This document shows positions 35,821-44,780 of a stretch of 64,000 nucleotides of DNA, one piece after another. This DNA is from Leptolyngbya sp. SIO1E4. Lineage in GTDB: Bacteria; Cyanobacteriota; Cyanobacteriia; Phormidesmidales; Phormidesmidaceae. A model generated the notes under the pieces. The model saw only the letters and a program-made list of their open reading frames with translations. It did not search any database and was not told the origin of the DNA. The position numbers and the translations under genes are program-made. Location of the stretch: the NCBI GenBank assembly GCA_010672825.2, contig JAAHFU020000007.1, forward strand, positions 243,163 through 307,162, read 5' to 3'. Every line of letters starts with the position of its first letter. Positions within the stretch are counted from its first letter, which is position 1.

Positions 35821-36169
35821 GGCCCTTTACGCTTAAGTAGATTTGCTCGATACACCTTTTCAGAGTGCCATAGAAGCTGCTGCTTGAGGGAATTCTTAGC
35901 AAAGTAGCAGAAAACTCCCCCATTCTGTCTAACGCTGACCGCAACAACTTTTCCTGGAATATTGAGGGTGCTTTGCAAGGGGGATTGTTTTTAACCTAAT
36001 TCCTTGCAGAGAACCTATCAAATGGATTCTAGAGGCGATCGCCCTTACGCTAAAACATTGATTTTTTTTGCTGAAATAGAGGGTGCTAACGGCCCATTGT
36101 CGCTGAGTTTTTTAACCAAACCTACTTCAATAGCTGTACTCGGACTCACTCAATCTCTCTGGTACCACC
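35821..36169. other. Spacer between ispG and the DUF2809 gene
   Basis: 349 bases; divergent promoters are expected here. AT-rich near 36060. No repeats or genes seen. Confidence 0.4.
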
Positions 36170-36616
36170 ATGGTTCACTATCGCCGTAAACTCTTGCTCA
36201 GCATTGGCTTTATCGTGCCCTTTGGCCTGTTTACTAAGTTTTATCGAGGGGTTGGGCAGGCCTGGCTCAACGACACGTTTGGGGGTATTCCTTATGAGAT
36301 TTTCTGGATCCTGTTAGCAGCCTGGGTGTGGCCTCGGGTGCGCCCTGGGGCGATCGCCTTTGGCGTATTTGTTTCCACCTGCCTGCTGGAATTTTTGCAG
36401 CTATGGCAACCCGCTTGGTTGCAGGCCATTCGCGCAACGCTACCAGGTCGCCTAGTGCTAGGGAATTCCTTTACCTGGGGAGACTTTCCCTATTACGCGA
36501 TTGGGTGTGTGCTCGGCTGGCTCTGGTTGCGATGGTTACAGCTCAATGCAAATCCCTCATCTTCGCCTGCGAAGTCAGTAACTAAACAAGCTTCACAGAA
36601 TAAGTTTTCAAATTAG
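36170..36616 (+). CDS. DUF2809 family membrane protein
   Basis: 148 residues with about four membrane helices. TKFYRGVGQAWLNDTFGGIPYEIFW and GNSFTWGDFPYYAIG match the DUF2809 (YjgA-like) family, whose function is not firmly known. Normal length. Its last 35 bases overlap the 3' end of the convergent PIN-toxin gene. Confidence 0.82.
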   Translation: MVHYRRKLLLSIGFIVPFGLFTKFYRGVGQAWLNDTFGGIPYEIFWILLAAWVWPRVRPGAIAFGVFVSTCLLEFLQLWQPAWLQAIRATLPGRLVLGNSFTWGDFPYYAIGCVLGWLWLRWLQLNANPSSSPAKSVTKQASQNKFSN

Positions 36617-36959
36617 TGAGGTTGAGCAGGCGATTATCATTGGTCAGTAAAGATGTCTCCAAAGTCAATGCTGTCGCTGCGATAATAGCATCTGGCAACT
36701 TGAGCCCATGCTGCTTTCGCAAGTCAATGGCTGCCTTCTTAATGCCATTACTGAGGTTGATAATCTGAAGTTGACCGATGAAGTTCTGTATCTGCTGCTC
36801 TTCATTGACCGAGAGATCGGGATAGGAGAGCAACTCCATCTCTGTAATCACTGAGGCTGAATAGTGTCCCCTTGGTAGAGGTTCAGCTAAGCGATTACCC
36901 AACAGATAAAGAGCGACATTTGTATCCAGTGTGAAACGAGGCAGTGCTGCTAAGACCAT
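36582..36959 (-). CDS. vapC: PIN-domain ribonuclease toxin (VapC type)
   Basis: 125-residue toxin of a type II toxin-antitoxin pair. The PIN acidic residues are D12 (FTLDTNVALYLL), E40/E42 (ITEMELL), D89 (LKLPDAIIAATA) and a terminal aspartate in LLTNDNRLL. The family cleaves tRNA or rRNA. It overlaps its antitoxin by ten bases. Its C-terminal codons overlap the convergent DUF2809 gene. Confidence 0.86.
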   Translation of the reverse strand: MVLAALPRFTLDTNVALYLLGNRLAEPLPRGHYSASVITEMELLSYPDLSVNEEQQIQNFIGQLQIINLSNGIKKAAIDLRKQHGLKLPDAIIAATALTLETSLLTNDNRLLNLTNLKTYSVKLV

Positions 36960-37162
36960 GCATCTCGCTCTTGATGCTGGTATTGAAGTGGATCAGCCTC
37001 TAGATGAACTGCCCCAGCATAGGCCATCAAATTTTGGCTATTATCCTGAGCTGCGTAAGTTTTAAGGAGCGCTTCAATTTTTTGCCAATCCTGATAATCA
37101 ATGATGACCCCAACGGGTTCCATTGCTTCGTTGGTAACAATCTGTTTCCTAATGGTAATCAT
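36950..37162 (-). CDS. Antitoxin of the PIN toxin
   Basis: 70 residues. The N-terminus MITIRKQIVTNEAMEPVGVII resembles small antitoxins (Phd/YefM-like or DUF2281 type) with a short DNA-binding beta region and a C-terminal acidic toxin-binding tail. It overlaps the toxin start by ten bases, the standard order of antitoxin first. It probably represses its own operon. Confidence 0.7.
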   Translation of the reverse strand: MITIRKQIVTNEAMEPVGVIIDYQDWQKIEALLKTYAAQDNSQNLMAYAGAVHLEADPLQYQHQERDAWS

Positions 37163-37191
37163 CTTTCAACTCAGTTCTCTAACGGTGAAGG

Positions 37192-37494
37192 TTACAACCC
37201 CATTTTCGCGAGGCGATCGCTGAAGGTTATCCAGGGGATCCCCTGCTCTAAATATTGTGGGTTATCGGGAGTGTAGGGTCCCCGGAGACGATCGATCACT
37301 TCAATAACTGCGTCGGCTGGCAGCACAGGAATTTCTGGATCAAAAGCGGTGGGGCGTGCGAGTGAGCTAGAAAACCCTCGAAAAACGACGACGTAATCTT
37401 CTTCTGCATCAACGACTGCGCTCACCAATAACACCTCTTCAGGAAAACGCAGGGTGTATTGCTCTAATCGGTGAATCGGCAGCATATCTGTCAT
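37192..37494 (-). CDS. Conserved cyanobacterial/plastid protein (DUF7734-like)
   Basis: 100 residues: HRLEQYTLRFPEEVLLVSAV, DYVVVFRGFSSSLARPTAFD and PVLPADAVIEVIDRLRGPY. This soluble family is widespread in cyanobacteria and chloroplasts; function unknown. Upstream by 18 bases is the DUF3177 gene on the same strand, suggesting an operon. Confidence 0.75.
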   Translation of the reverse strand: MTDMLPIHRLEQYTLRFPEEVLLVSAVVDAEEDYVVVFRGFSSSLARPTAFDPEIPVLPADAVIEVIDRLRGPYTPDNPQYLEQGIPWITFSDRLAKMGL

Positions 37495-37512
37495 TGCGCG
37501 ATCGCTCCTGAC

Positions 37513-38157
37513 CTAACTGATGGCAGAGCGGCCCTGTCGCCCTAACCGTACAAAGATAAAGTAGCTCAGCGTAATCAGATAGATAAGGAGGCCCACAATC
37601 CCGAAAAAGGCTAAGAATCCATTGGTGTAGTTAGCGTGGAAATATTCTTTGTAGAGCAAAGGAGGTTGTAGCCAGAGCTGACACGCTTCCCCCGCAAATC
37701 GGGTTTGTGAGAAGGCACAGGGCAAGAAAAAGGCAACGAAAACTGCCCCAGCTACGCTGTAGATTGTCATTGCCCACCGCCAAGCCACAAATGCAAACCG
37801 TAAAGGGGTGTTGGGCTGCTCTCGAATCTCCTCATTGAGATCTTCCCAAAACCATAGCCCGACAGGAATCAACACCCGCGCCATCAGACCTGCAATAAAG
37901 CTAAAACTGAAGCCCCCAATCATTAGATACACCGTGATCATGAGCAGGCTTGCAACTTTCCAGTAAATCGTTAACAGGAGTTGGATGCCCTCTGATTTTT
38001 GGATGAATGCCCACACCAGCAAAATCAGCGGTACAAACACGGAAAAGAGAACTGCCAGCCGGTAATCTGCCCAGACAAATTTGTCTAGCGTCCACATAGA
38101 GGCAATTACATTACCTTGTGTGGCAACTGGGGAATTCAAAAGCGTAAATGTCATCAT
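37513..38157 (-). CDS. DUF3177 membrane protein
   Basis: 214 residues with about five hydrophobic helices (around 31-53, 62-81, 85-105, 125-147, 180-207). DKFVWADYRLAVLFSVFVPL and GFSFSFIAGLMARVLIPVGLW match DUF3177, a cyanobacterial family of unknown function. ATG 38157 is followed by a second ATG; a later methionine (MWTLDKF) is another possible start. Apparent operon with the DUF7734-like gene. Confidence 0.8.
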   Translation of the reverse strand: MMTFTLLNSPVATQGNVIASMWTLDKFVWADYRLAVLFSVFVPLILLVWAFIQKSEGIQLLLTIYWKVASLLMITVYLMIGGFSFSFIAGLMARVLIPVGLWFWEDLNEEIREQPNTPLRFAFVAWRWAMTIYSVAGAVFVAFFLPCAFSQTRFAGEACQLWLQPPLLYKEYFHANYTNGFLAFFGIVGLLIYLITLSYFIFVRLGRQGRSAIS

Positions 38158-38282
38158 CTGCAGAGAAGAAGAAGGAAGATAACTGAGCAGCTTTATCAGG
38201 GTATCACTGGTGGATAGATTAGGAGGCTGGATACCGCCTGACTCCTAAAATGGTGGCAAGTTCGCTTGAGGTCGTGGGTTCC

Positions 38283-38732
38283 ATGGTTTCCCAACCGTTA
38301 GCTCGAACGTTTGATGCAACTGCTGAGCAACGAGTCCTTTTGCATGGGGTTGCTCGGCAGCGGTATGAAACCCGGCAGCGGTTTCCTGCAGGAGGATCTA
38401 CTCCCTTTCGTAAGGCGGCCAAAAGTCTAGGCTTAGAACCTGGTGAATGCTACTGTTTGGGGGCACAAAAAGAGTTCCCCGATTTAGCTGTTGAAGTTGT
38501 AATTACCAGCGGGTTAGTGGACAAGCTGGACACCTACAAAGGGTTGGGTGTCACAGAGGGTTGGGTGTGGCAGTCAGGGCAGTTTTCTATTGACCCCCTG
38601 TATGCAACCGATTATGCGTTGATGGAGACCAGCGAATTGCTGCCGGAGTTAGATATCACCTTGCTAGCCAGCCATGTGAAGCCCGAAGAACCGTGGGATG
38701 TGGTAATAGCCTTCCAGGAGGCAATTCGATGA
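38283..38732 (+). CDS. Uma2-family nuclease-like protein with internal deletion
   Basis: 149 residues. The N-terminus ([21 protein letters not shown]) and C-terminal half ([38 protein letters not shown]) match cyanobacterial Uma2 proteins, a PD-(D/E)XK nuclease-like family. Between them, at [10 protein letters not shown], the usual 45-50 residues that carry the LTYxxGxLEIMSPS segment are missing without a frameshift. This should remove part of the nuclease fold. Its TGA overlaps the ATG of ttcA (ATGA). ATG 38250 is an alternative start. Confidence 0.7.
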   Translation: MVSQPLARTFDATAEQRVLLHGVARQRYETRQRFPAGGSTPFRKAAKSLGLEPGECYCLGAQKEFPDLAVEVVITSGLVDKLDTYKGLGVTEGWVWQSGQFSIDPLYATDYALMETSELLPELDITLLASHVKPEEPWDVVIAFQEAIR

Positions 38733-39589
38733 CTATTGCACCTGTTTCTGTGCCCACCTCTAAAACCTTCAAAAAGCTGCAAGCCTGGTTAAGAACCCAA
38801 GTGGGTAAAGCCATCCACGACTACGCCATGATTCAGGAAGGGGACAAAATCATGGTGTGCCTCTCTGGGGGCAAAGATTCTTACACCCTGTTGGACCTGT
38901 TAATGAGCCTGCAGCGGAACGCCCCGGTCAAATTTGACCTGCTAGCGGTGAACTTAGATCAGAAGCAGCCGGGGTTTCCGGCCCATGTGTTGCCAGAGTA
39001 TCTGACCGCGATGGGGGTGCCCTTTCGGATTGTGGAACAAGATACCTACAGCACCGTGAAGCGGGTAATTCCAGACGGTAAGACGATGTGCGGTCTGTGC
39101 TCGCGGCTGCGGCGAGGGGTGCTGTATCGGGTGGCTGCAGAAGAGGGTGTCACCAAAATTGCGTTAGGCCATCACCGGGATGACATTGTAGAAACCTTTT
39201 TTCTCAATATGTTCCATGGAGGACGCATGAAAGCGATGCCCCCTAAGCTGCTAACGGACGATCGCCGCCACATCGTGATTCGCCCCCTGGCCTACTGCCC
39301 GGAAAAAGACATTGCTCGCTATGCCCGTCAGCGTCAGTTTCCGATTATTCCGTGCAAGCTCTGTGGCTCCCAGGAGAATCTCCAGCGGGTCCAGATTAAG
39401 CAGATGCTGGCCACTTGGGAACGAGAAACCCCTGGGCGGACGGACTCGATTTTCCGAAGCTTGCGGAACATCTCCCCCTCCCACTTGGCTGATGCCGATG
39501 GGTATGATTTTGCTGGCCTGGAAGCGATAAGGGCGGCCAACCAGCCGTCCAGCTCCTCAGTTGATGAGGCGCTGCCGTGGGAGCTTTAG
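38729..39589 (+). CDS. ttcA: tRNA 2-thiocytidine(32) synthetase
   Basis: Installs 2-thiocytidine at position 32 of certain tRNAs using ATP and a 4Fe-4S cluster. 286 residues from ATG 38729, with AGGAGG nine bases upstream. PP-loop SGGKDS (46-51), C121-GL-C124 ([11 protein letters not shown]) and C209-KL-C212 (PCKLCG) are visible. It overlaps the Uma2-like gene by four bases, so translation is coupled to it. Confidence 0.93.
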   Translation: MTIAPVSVPTSKTFKKLQAWLRTQVGKAIHDYAMIQEGDKIMVCLSGGKDSYTLLDLLMSLQRNAPVKFDLLAVNLDQKQPGFPAHVLPEYLTAMGVPFRIVEQDTYSTVKRVIPDGKTMCGLCSRLRRGVLYRVAAEEGVTKIALGHHRDDIVETFFLNMFHGGRMKAMPPKLLTDDRRHIVIRPLAYCPEKDIARYARQRQFPIIPCKLCGSQENLQRVQIKQMLATWERETPGRTDSIFRSLRNISPSHLADADGYDFAGLEAIRAANQPSSSSVDEALPWEL

Positions 39590-39641
39590 TCAGAGGCCAA
39601 TGCCTATTGCCTTGTTGAGTGGGGGCTGGTACAGCTGGTTC

Positions 39642-39750
39642 CGTTGAGTTCAATACAGCTTGATCAAGACAGGGTTTAGGGTTTGGGGTTTGGGGTTTAG
39701 GGTTTAGGGTTTGGGGTCTGAGGGGGGACTTAGTCCAAGTGCAAATTGCG
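39642..39750 (-). repeat. RptA dispersed repeat, inverted copy with heptamer expansion
   Basis: Reads on the minus strand as TGCACTTGGACTAAGTCCC, then a run of CCCCAAACC/CCCTAAACC heptamers (39671-39719), then CTGTCTTGATCAAGCTGT and TGAACTCAACGG. The heptamer part has about seven units, more than any other copy. Confidence 0.75.
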
Positions 39751-39841
39751 GCATGTTTGTAATATTTTTGACGCACCGTCAGGAATTGAGGGCGATCGCA
39801 CCGAATAACGAATTAAACCCTAATGCCCTGGAGTGTTTGTC

Positions 39842-40531
39842 ATGTCGTTTGGTCGTGCTTTGAGCCCGAATCTGCCTCGCCTTGCTACGGTGCTCATGGG
39901 AGCCGGTGTCATTAGCTGGGCCATGCCTGCCCAGGCCGCCCCCCAGCTTCTGTATGAGTCGCTGCAGGAAAACGGCAATCTGGCGACATGCTTGAATCGG
40001 GCACAGATGGCAATGACTGACGCGGGATTGGTGCAGCAATCACCCATGCCTAATTCCATCAACGGTAGTGATTCTCAGCTCACGGCGACTATCTATTGCC
40101 AAGCTTTTAACAATCAGTCTTTTCAGGCCATGGTGATGGTTGCTGGAGAAGAAAACGCTAGCTTAGCGGGAATGAACTCTGTTTTGGGAGCACTCAGCTC
40201 GGCTATGGGTACCCCCAATGCAGACCTGTTACCTGCCCCGACGGCTATGGACGATGCCGATTTCAACCTGTTGATGGGGGCTCTAAACGATAGCTGGCCC
40301 AATTATCTGGAATTTTTGGCACAGCCTATCTCTGAAAACTATTTCACTGCCGCTCAGGCGAGCCAAATTGTCGAGACGATGCGGTTCTCGGATGAAGAAG
40401 TGCAAGCGGCGGTGATGCTGTATCCCCGGGTGGTTGACCTGAACAACTGGTTTGTGGTGGAGCAGGCAATTACCTTCGACACTGCTCGACAGGAACTGCG
40501 CAACCAGATTGCCACGCTCTCTACCCCGTAA
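39842..40531 (+). CDS. Secreted protein with DUF4476-like C-terminal domain
   Basis: 229 residues from ATG 39842 with GGAG nine bases upstream. A signal peptide ends at MPAQA|AP. The middle has two cysteines (ATCLNRAQ, TIYCQAF) that may pair in the periplasm. The C-terminal 90 residues (FTAAQASQIVETMRFSDEE, LYPRVVDLNNWFVVEQAITF) match DUF4476. Function unknown; periplasmic or extracellular. Confidence 0.72.
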   Translation: MSFGRALSPNLPRLATVLMGAGVISWAMPAQAAPQLLYESLQENGNLATCLNRAQMAMTDAGLVQQSPMPNSINGSDSQLTATIYCQAFNNQSFQAMVMVAGEENASLAGMNSVLGALSSAMGTPNADLLPAPTAMDDADFNLLMGALNDSWPNYLEFLAQPISENYFTAAQASQIVETMRFSDEEVQAAVMLYPRVVDLNNWFVVEQAITFDTARQELRNQIATLSTP

Positions 40532-40604
40532 TCAACAGGCTTTGTAATCAGCCCAACCCAACCTGGGCAACCCCAACCTTATCGCAATACGCATTTGTGT
40601 TAAG

Positions 40605-41267
40605 TCAGGGCTTGCGATGCCAGAAGCTGCTGGCAAATAGTGCAGCCTGGGTGCGATCGCGCAACTGCAGCTGACTGAGGATGCTGGTGACATGGTTACG
40701 CACGGTGCGCTCAGAAATAAACAGCGTCTCAGCGATTTCCCGATTACTGAGGCCGGTGCTAATGAGCTTTAAAACCTCTTGCTCTCGGGGAGAGAGGGAA
40801 GCTAGCTCAGGGGGAATGACGGTGTCAGATGAGGGGGTTTCTGGCGAGGTCAGGGTTTTTTCAAACAGCCCTGGCCCCATATGGGTGTAGCCCTGATGAA
40901 CCGCTCGGATGGCCATTGCCAAATCAGTGACAGGGGTTTGCTTGAGCAAATATCCCTTCGCTCCATAGCGCATGGCCTGCTGAACATATTCGTCATCGTC
41001 GAAGGTGGTGAGCACCAGAATTTTAACCCCCGGAAAATCTTCACAGATTTGTCGGGTGGCGGCAACACCATCGACTTGGGGCATGCGCACATCCATTAGA
41101 ACCACATCAGGCTGGCGCGGCGTGTCGTACAGGGCTGCAACTTTTTCGACAGCCTGCTGGCCATTTTCAGCATCTCCGACAACGGTTAAATCGGGTCGAG
41201 CTTCTAGCAAGTTGGCCAACCCTTGGCGAATAATTGTTTGGTCGTCGACCAGCAACAGGCGAATCAT
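40605..41267 (-). CDS. NarL/FixJ-type response regulator
   Basis: 220 residues: receiver domain (about 1-120; acid pair D8-D9, phosphoacceptor D59 in [17 protein letters not shown] lysine) and LuxR-type HTH (about 150-210, [20 protein letters not shown]). Phosphorylated by the kinase gene eight bases upstream. Likely target: the divergent Spy-like gene and possibly the exporter beyond it, inferred from position. Confidence 0.9.
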   Translation of the reverse strand: MIRLLLVDDQTIIRQGLANLLEARPDLTVVGDAENGQQAVEKVAALYDTPRQPDVVLMDVRMPQVDGVAATRQICEDFPGVKILVLTTFDDDEYVQQAMRYGAKGYLLKQTPVTDLAMAIRAVHQGYTHMGPGLFEKTLTSPETPSSDTVIPPELASLSPREQEVLKLISTGLSNREIAETLFISERTVRNHVTSILSQLQLRDRTQAALFASSFWHRKP

Positions 41268-41275
41268 GGGTCTCC

Positions 41276-42523
41276 CTAAGCCGAATGGTCTAAGGCAGGA
41301 CGGAGCGGCAAAATGACGTTAATGCGGCACCCCTCCCCCAGGGCACTCCAAATTTGAAAGGTGCCCCCCAGATCGGTTGCCCGTTCTCGCATACTCCGTA
41401 ATCCAAAGCCCGTGGTATTTTTGCTGGGGTCAAAGCCTTGGCCATTATCTAACACCTGCAGATGAAGGCGATCGCGCTTAGTCGTCAGCTTTATCTTCAC
41501 CAGCGTGGCTTGGCTGTGTTTTACTGTATTGGTCAAGGCTTCTTGCACAATGCGAAACAGGGCTAAATTGATCTCATCTGGCAGGGGTTCTGGTAGCTCA
41601 ATGGCGTGTTCGGGTTTAATCTGCGCCGGTTTGCAAATATCTTCAACTAGGGCTGGAATCGCTGTGGGTAAGGGTTTTTCCTGTAGGGGGCTAGTGCGAA
41701 GGGCTGAGACGGATTTAGACACCGCCCGTAGTGCCTGATAGGCCGAGTCTTTGGCGTTGACTAAATAGCTTTTAGCTTGGTCGGCGTTGCCGGGCAAGAA
41801 CAATAGCGCGTTTTCTAGCAAAATTGTTTGGGCTGTGAGCGCATGACCCAAAGAATCGTGGATCTCGCGGGCAATGCGGTTGCGTTCTTGTAGGGTGGCC
41901 TGGTTTTCAACCTTGGCCGCGTAGCGCCGTAGCTCCTCATGGGCGAGGGCCAGCTTCTGCTGACTGCGGTAGGCTGCCAGCAAGGCGTTGACCAGTAACG
42001 AGACAAACATCATCACCATGCCAAAAAAGACGAGGGCATTTGTCTTCAAGACATTGACCTGCCACTGAGCTGGCGGAGAGCTGAGGTGCTGCAGAATATC
42101 GTGATCAATGCTGATGTCTACGTAGACAAAGGTGGTGAACCAGTGAAAGGCAAAGATAGCTCCCAACACCATCACTCGTCCCCAAGTTTGAAACATCTGG
42201 CAGCTGCGGATCACCATCACTAGCCCGAGTTGGGGCAGCAGTCGCATCATGATGGGTAGTTGCTGCCCATTACTGGTGGTTAACAGCAATAACAGGCCAA
42301 ACTCAGCCGCCACATAGGCAATCTGCAACAGTCGCCGCTGGGGCAGGCGCAGCCCCATTACGGCAAACAGCAGAATGGTTAACAGCCGGGGCCAGGCGAC
42401 CTCTGTATTAGGGGTAAGGGTGGTGAATGGCAGCGTTATAAACACCGCCATTCCCAGTAAAACCCACTCGACATAGAGGAGCTGTCGCAGTGGAGAGTGC
42501 GATCTCAACACATTTGATTTCAC
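41276..42523 (-). CDS. Sensor histidine kinase (DesK/NarX-like, HisKA_3)
   Basis: About 415 residues from GTG 42523, chosen because GGGAG precedes it by ten bases; TTG 42574 is an alternative. Five to six membrane helices occupy residues 15-190, then a HisKA_3 domain with phosphorylatable histidine H222 ([16 protein letters not shown]) and a HATPase_c domain ([28 protein letters not shown]). The membrane part is the sensor; the signal is unknown. Forms a two-component operon with the regulator. Confidence 0.88.
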   Translation of the reverse strand: MKSNVLRSHSPLRQLLYVEWVLLGMAVFITLPFTTLTPNTEVAWPRLLTILLFAVMGLRLPQRRLLQIAYVAAEFGLLLLLTTSNGQQLPIMMRLLPQLGLVMVIRSCQMFQTWGRVMVLGAIFAFHWFTTFVYVDISIDHDILQHLSSPPAQWQVNVLKTNALVFFGMVMMFVSLLVNALLAAYRSQQKLALAHEELRRYAAKVENQATLQERNRIAREIHDSLGHALTAQTILLENALLFLPGNADQAKSYLVNAKDSAYQALRAVSKSVSALRTSPLQEKPLPTAIPALVEDICKPAQIKPEHAIELPEPLPDEINLALFRIVQEALTNTVKHSQATLVKIKLTTKRDRLHLQVLDNGQGFDPSKNTTGFGLRSMRERATDLGGTFQIWSALGEGCRINVILPLRPALDHSA

Positions 42524-42615
42524 TGAACCTGGCTCCCACCCAATACTCGATAGCTTTAACTCTACAAACTTCAAGCCTGATGTTGACAGAGCCTAATCTC
42601 CCATCCGTTCAACGA

Positions 42616-42710
42616 TTAGGTAAGACAATTGTCCTAATTTTTGACAGGACTTTTTCCCTAGGCAGTTTGGGAGCTTTGCTTCAGGCAGAAACCGGAGGCC
42701 ATTCCCTAGG
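42616..42710. promoter_or_regulatory. Operator-like repeats between kinase and Spy-like gene
   Basis: GACAATTGTC (42624-42633) is a perfect 10-bp palindrome inside TTAGG...CCTAA; GTCCT...AGGAC (42631-42650) is a second inverted repeat. TTCCCTAGG occurs twice, at 42654 and 42702, 48 bases apart. They lie in the divergent spacer and are candidates for the response-regulator site. Confidence 0.4.
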
Positions 42711-42758
42711 ATGAGCATGTTCCTTCGTGAAACCCTGTCCTTTATCGGCTAGAGAGTT

Positions 42759-43196
42759 ATGAATATCAACGCCATTATGCCCCGAGCAATTCAGATTTTA
42801 TTCGTGAGTGCCGGGGTTGGCGCTTTACTTATTGGCAGCCCTCAACTTGTCCAGGCACAACCTGGCAATGCCCCTGCGGCCCTCAGAGAACTGGATCTGA
42901 GCATTTCTCAAATGCGACAGCTTCGCAGCATCATGCAGGACTACCAAGCCGACCTTGAGGAAATTCTGACACCCGAGCAGCTGGAGACACTGCAGGACTT
43001 ACGAGAAGCCCAACAAGATACGCAGGCGCCCGATCGCAATACAGCTGAAGACCTGTTTGCTGAACTTGACCTCAGTGAAGCGCAAACGGATCAGCTAGAG
43101 ACGGTGCAGGCGTCGATGACTCAAGAACTGCAAGGTGTTCTGACGCCAGAGCAGTTCGAACAGCTTGAGGACACGGAGTTCTTCGAAGACCTTTAA
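42759..43196 (+). CDS. Spy/CpxP-like periplasmic protein
   Basis: 145 residues. A signal peptide ends at VQA|QPG (about residue 33). The rest is acidic and helical and has two LTPEQ motifs (EEILTPEQLETL and QGVLTPEQFEQL), the hallmark of Spy/CpxP/LTXXQ chaperones that sense envelope stress. It is divergent from the two-component system and upstream of the exporter. A strong terminator follows. Confidence 0.78.
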   Translation: MNINAIMPRAIQILFVSAGVGALLIGSPQLVQAQPGNAPAALRELDLSISQMRQLRSIMQDYQADLEEILTPEQLETLQDLREAQQDTQAPDRNTAEDLFAELDLSEAQTDQLETVQASMTQELQGVLTPEQFEQLEDTEFFEDL

Positions 43197-43265
43197 GGGT
43201 CTCCTCAACGGGTCTAGGGCCAACGGATCTAGAGCCGATAGTAATCCCACCGCTCACTCCAACAG

Positions 43266-43312
43266 GCTCCTCTTGGCATCCCCACTGGAATGAAGCTAAG
43301 AGGAGCTTTTTT
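43266..43312 (+). terminator. Rho-independent terminator or attenuator after the Spy-like gene
   Basis: GCTCCTCTT pairs perfectly with AAGAGGAGC across a 23-base loop and is followed by six T. It lies between the Spy-like gene and the membrane-fusion protein, whose start I therefore place at 43350 rather than at the upstream ATG 43290 inside the hairpin. Confidence 0.85.
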
Positions 43313-43349
43313 GACAGCACTGAAACTTTCTGACGGAGACTTCACCACT

Positions 43350-44657
43350 ATGCAAAATCAGGCCTCAGCCAAAGGGCTGTTGTCTTCACGACTCTGGCTT
43401 TGGGCACTGCTCATCTTGGGAGTGATATCGGTACTGACAGGGCTGCGTACGGTGCTGCCTTTGTCGTCACGTCAGTCTAGACAGGAGGCTGTACAGGCAC
43501 TGACCACACCGGTGGCCCAAGAAACGCTCACCATTCGAGTTGAGGGTAGCGGCATGGTGGTGTCGGTAGACACCGTCAATCTCAGTCCTAAAACCACCGG
43601 GCGTTTAGAGACTCTGTTTGTGGAGCAGGGAGATACCGTACAGACAGGGCAGGTGCTGGCCCAGATGGATATTGGGAGCTTGCAAGCTGAATTCGATCGC
43701 ACCCAGGCCCAGCTAGCCCAGGCCGAAGCTGACTATGCCAAGATTGTTGCAGGCAACCGACCAGAAGAAATTAGACGGGCCGACGCTCAGGTGGCGGCGG
43801 CTGAGGCTCGGATGGAGTTGGCGACCACCCAGCTAGCGCGCTATCGGGAACTCGCGGCCCAGGGGGCTATTTCCCAAAACGACCTCGATCAATACATCAA
43901 TGAAGCCCGCAACGCCGAAGCGAATCTGCAAGAGGCCCAACAGCTGTTAGCAGAGACGGCTAGCGGGTCTCGCCCTGAAGAGGTTGCTGCTGCTGAAGCT
44001 GCTGCCGCTGCGGCCCAAGCCCAGGTAGCCATTATTGAAACCCAGCTAGATGATGCCAATATCCGGGCTCCCTTCGACGGTGTTGTTACCCAAATCTATG
44101 CCACCGTGGGTGCGATTGTGACCCCGACCACGACCGCCTCTGCCACCGCCTCTGCCACCTCTAGCTCAATTTTGGCCCTTTCGTCAGGGCTAGAAGTGGA
44201 GGTGGATGTGGCGGAAGCCAATGTGGATCAGGTGGCGGTGGAACAACGCGTTGAGATTGTGGCTGATGCTTTTCCGACTCAAACCTTTGAGGGGCGGGTT
44301 AAACGGATCGCGCCAGAAGCCGTCATTGAGAATAATGTGACCACCTTTCAGGTGGTGGTGGAATTGCTGACTGGCCTAGACCAGCTGCGGTCTGGCATGA
44401 CGGTAGATGCCACATTTATCGGAGACACCGTGGCCAATGCGTTGATGGTACCCACGGTCGCGATCGCCTCGGAGGGCGGGGAATTAGGGGTGCGAGTTGC
44501 AGACCCTCAGGGAAATTCCGTCTTTCAGCCAGTCACGGTGGGGCTTACCCAACGTGGAAAAACCCAGATTCTATCGGGTCTTGAAGCGGGAGATCGGGTA
44601 TTTCTAGATTTGCCCGAAGGGGAGCTTGAGTCTCCTTCTGTGCCGTCTCCCTTTTAA
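43350..44657 (+). CDS. Membrane-fusion (MacA/HlyD-type) efflux adaptor
   Basis: 435 residues from ATG 43350 (GGAG 11 bases upstream). One N-terminal membrane helix (LWLWALLILGVISVLTGL), then a biotinyl-lipoyl half (VEQGDTVQTGQVLAQMDIG), a long alpha-helical hairpin rich in AEA/AQA, the second lipoyl half (IRAPFDGVVTQIYATVG) and beta-barrel domains. Bridges an inner-membrane permease to an outer-membrane channel. It is followed by the MacB-type permease and ATPase. Confidence 0.9.
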   Translation: MQNQASAKGLLSSRLWLWALLILGVISVLTGLRTVLPLSSRQSRQEAVQALTTPVAQETLTIRVEGSGMVVSVDTVNLSPKTTGRLETLFVEQGDTVQTGQVLAQMDIGSLQAEFDRTQAQLAQAEADYAKIVAGNRPEEIRRADAQVAAAEARMELATTQLARYRELAAQGAISQNDLDQYINEARNAEANLQEAQQLLAETASGSRPEEVAAAEAAAAAAQAQVAIIETQLDDANIRAPFDGVVTQIYATVGAIVTPTTTASATASATSSSILALSSGLEVEVDVAEANVDQVAVEQRVEIVADAFPTQTFEGRVKRIAPEAVIENNVTTFQVVVELLTGLDQLRSGMTVDATFIGDTVANALMVPTVAIASEGGELGVRVADPQGNSVFQPVTVGLTQRGKTQILSGLEAGDRVFLDLPEGELESPSVPSPF

Positions 44658-44780
44658 CCGCAGTCTGATGGTCAACGGCGTTTGGAAGACCCGAACTGAA
44701 CTCCCAAAGACGCCAAAGTCAGCGTCCTGAAAAAGTCACCGCTCCCGTTGTTTTTGCCCTTCAATTTCCCCCATTGCAGT

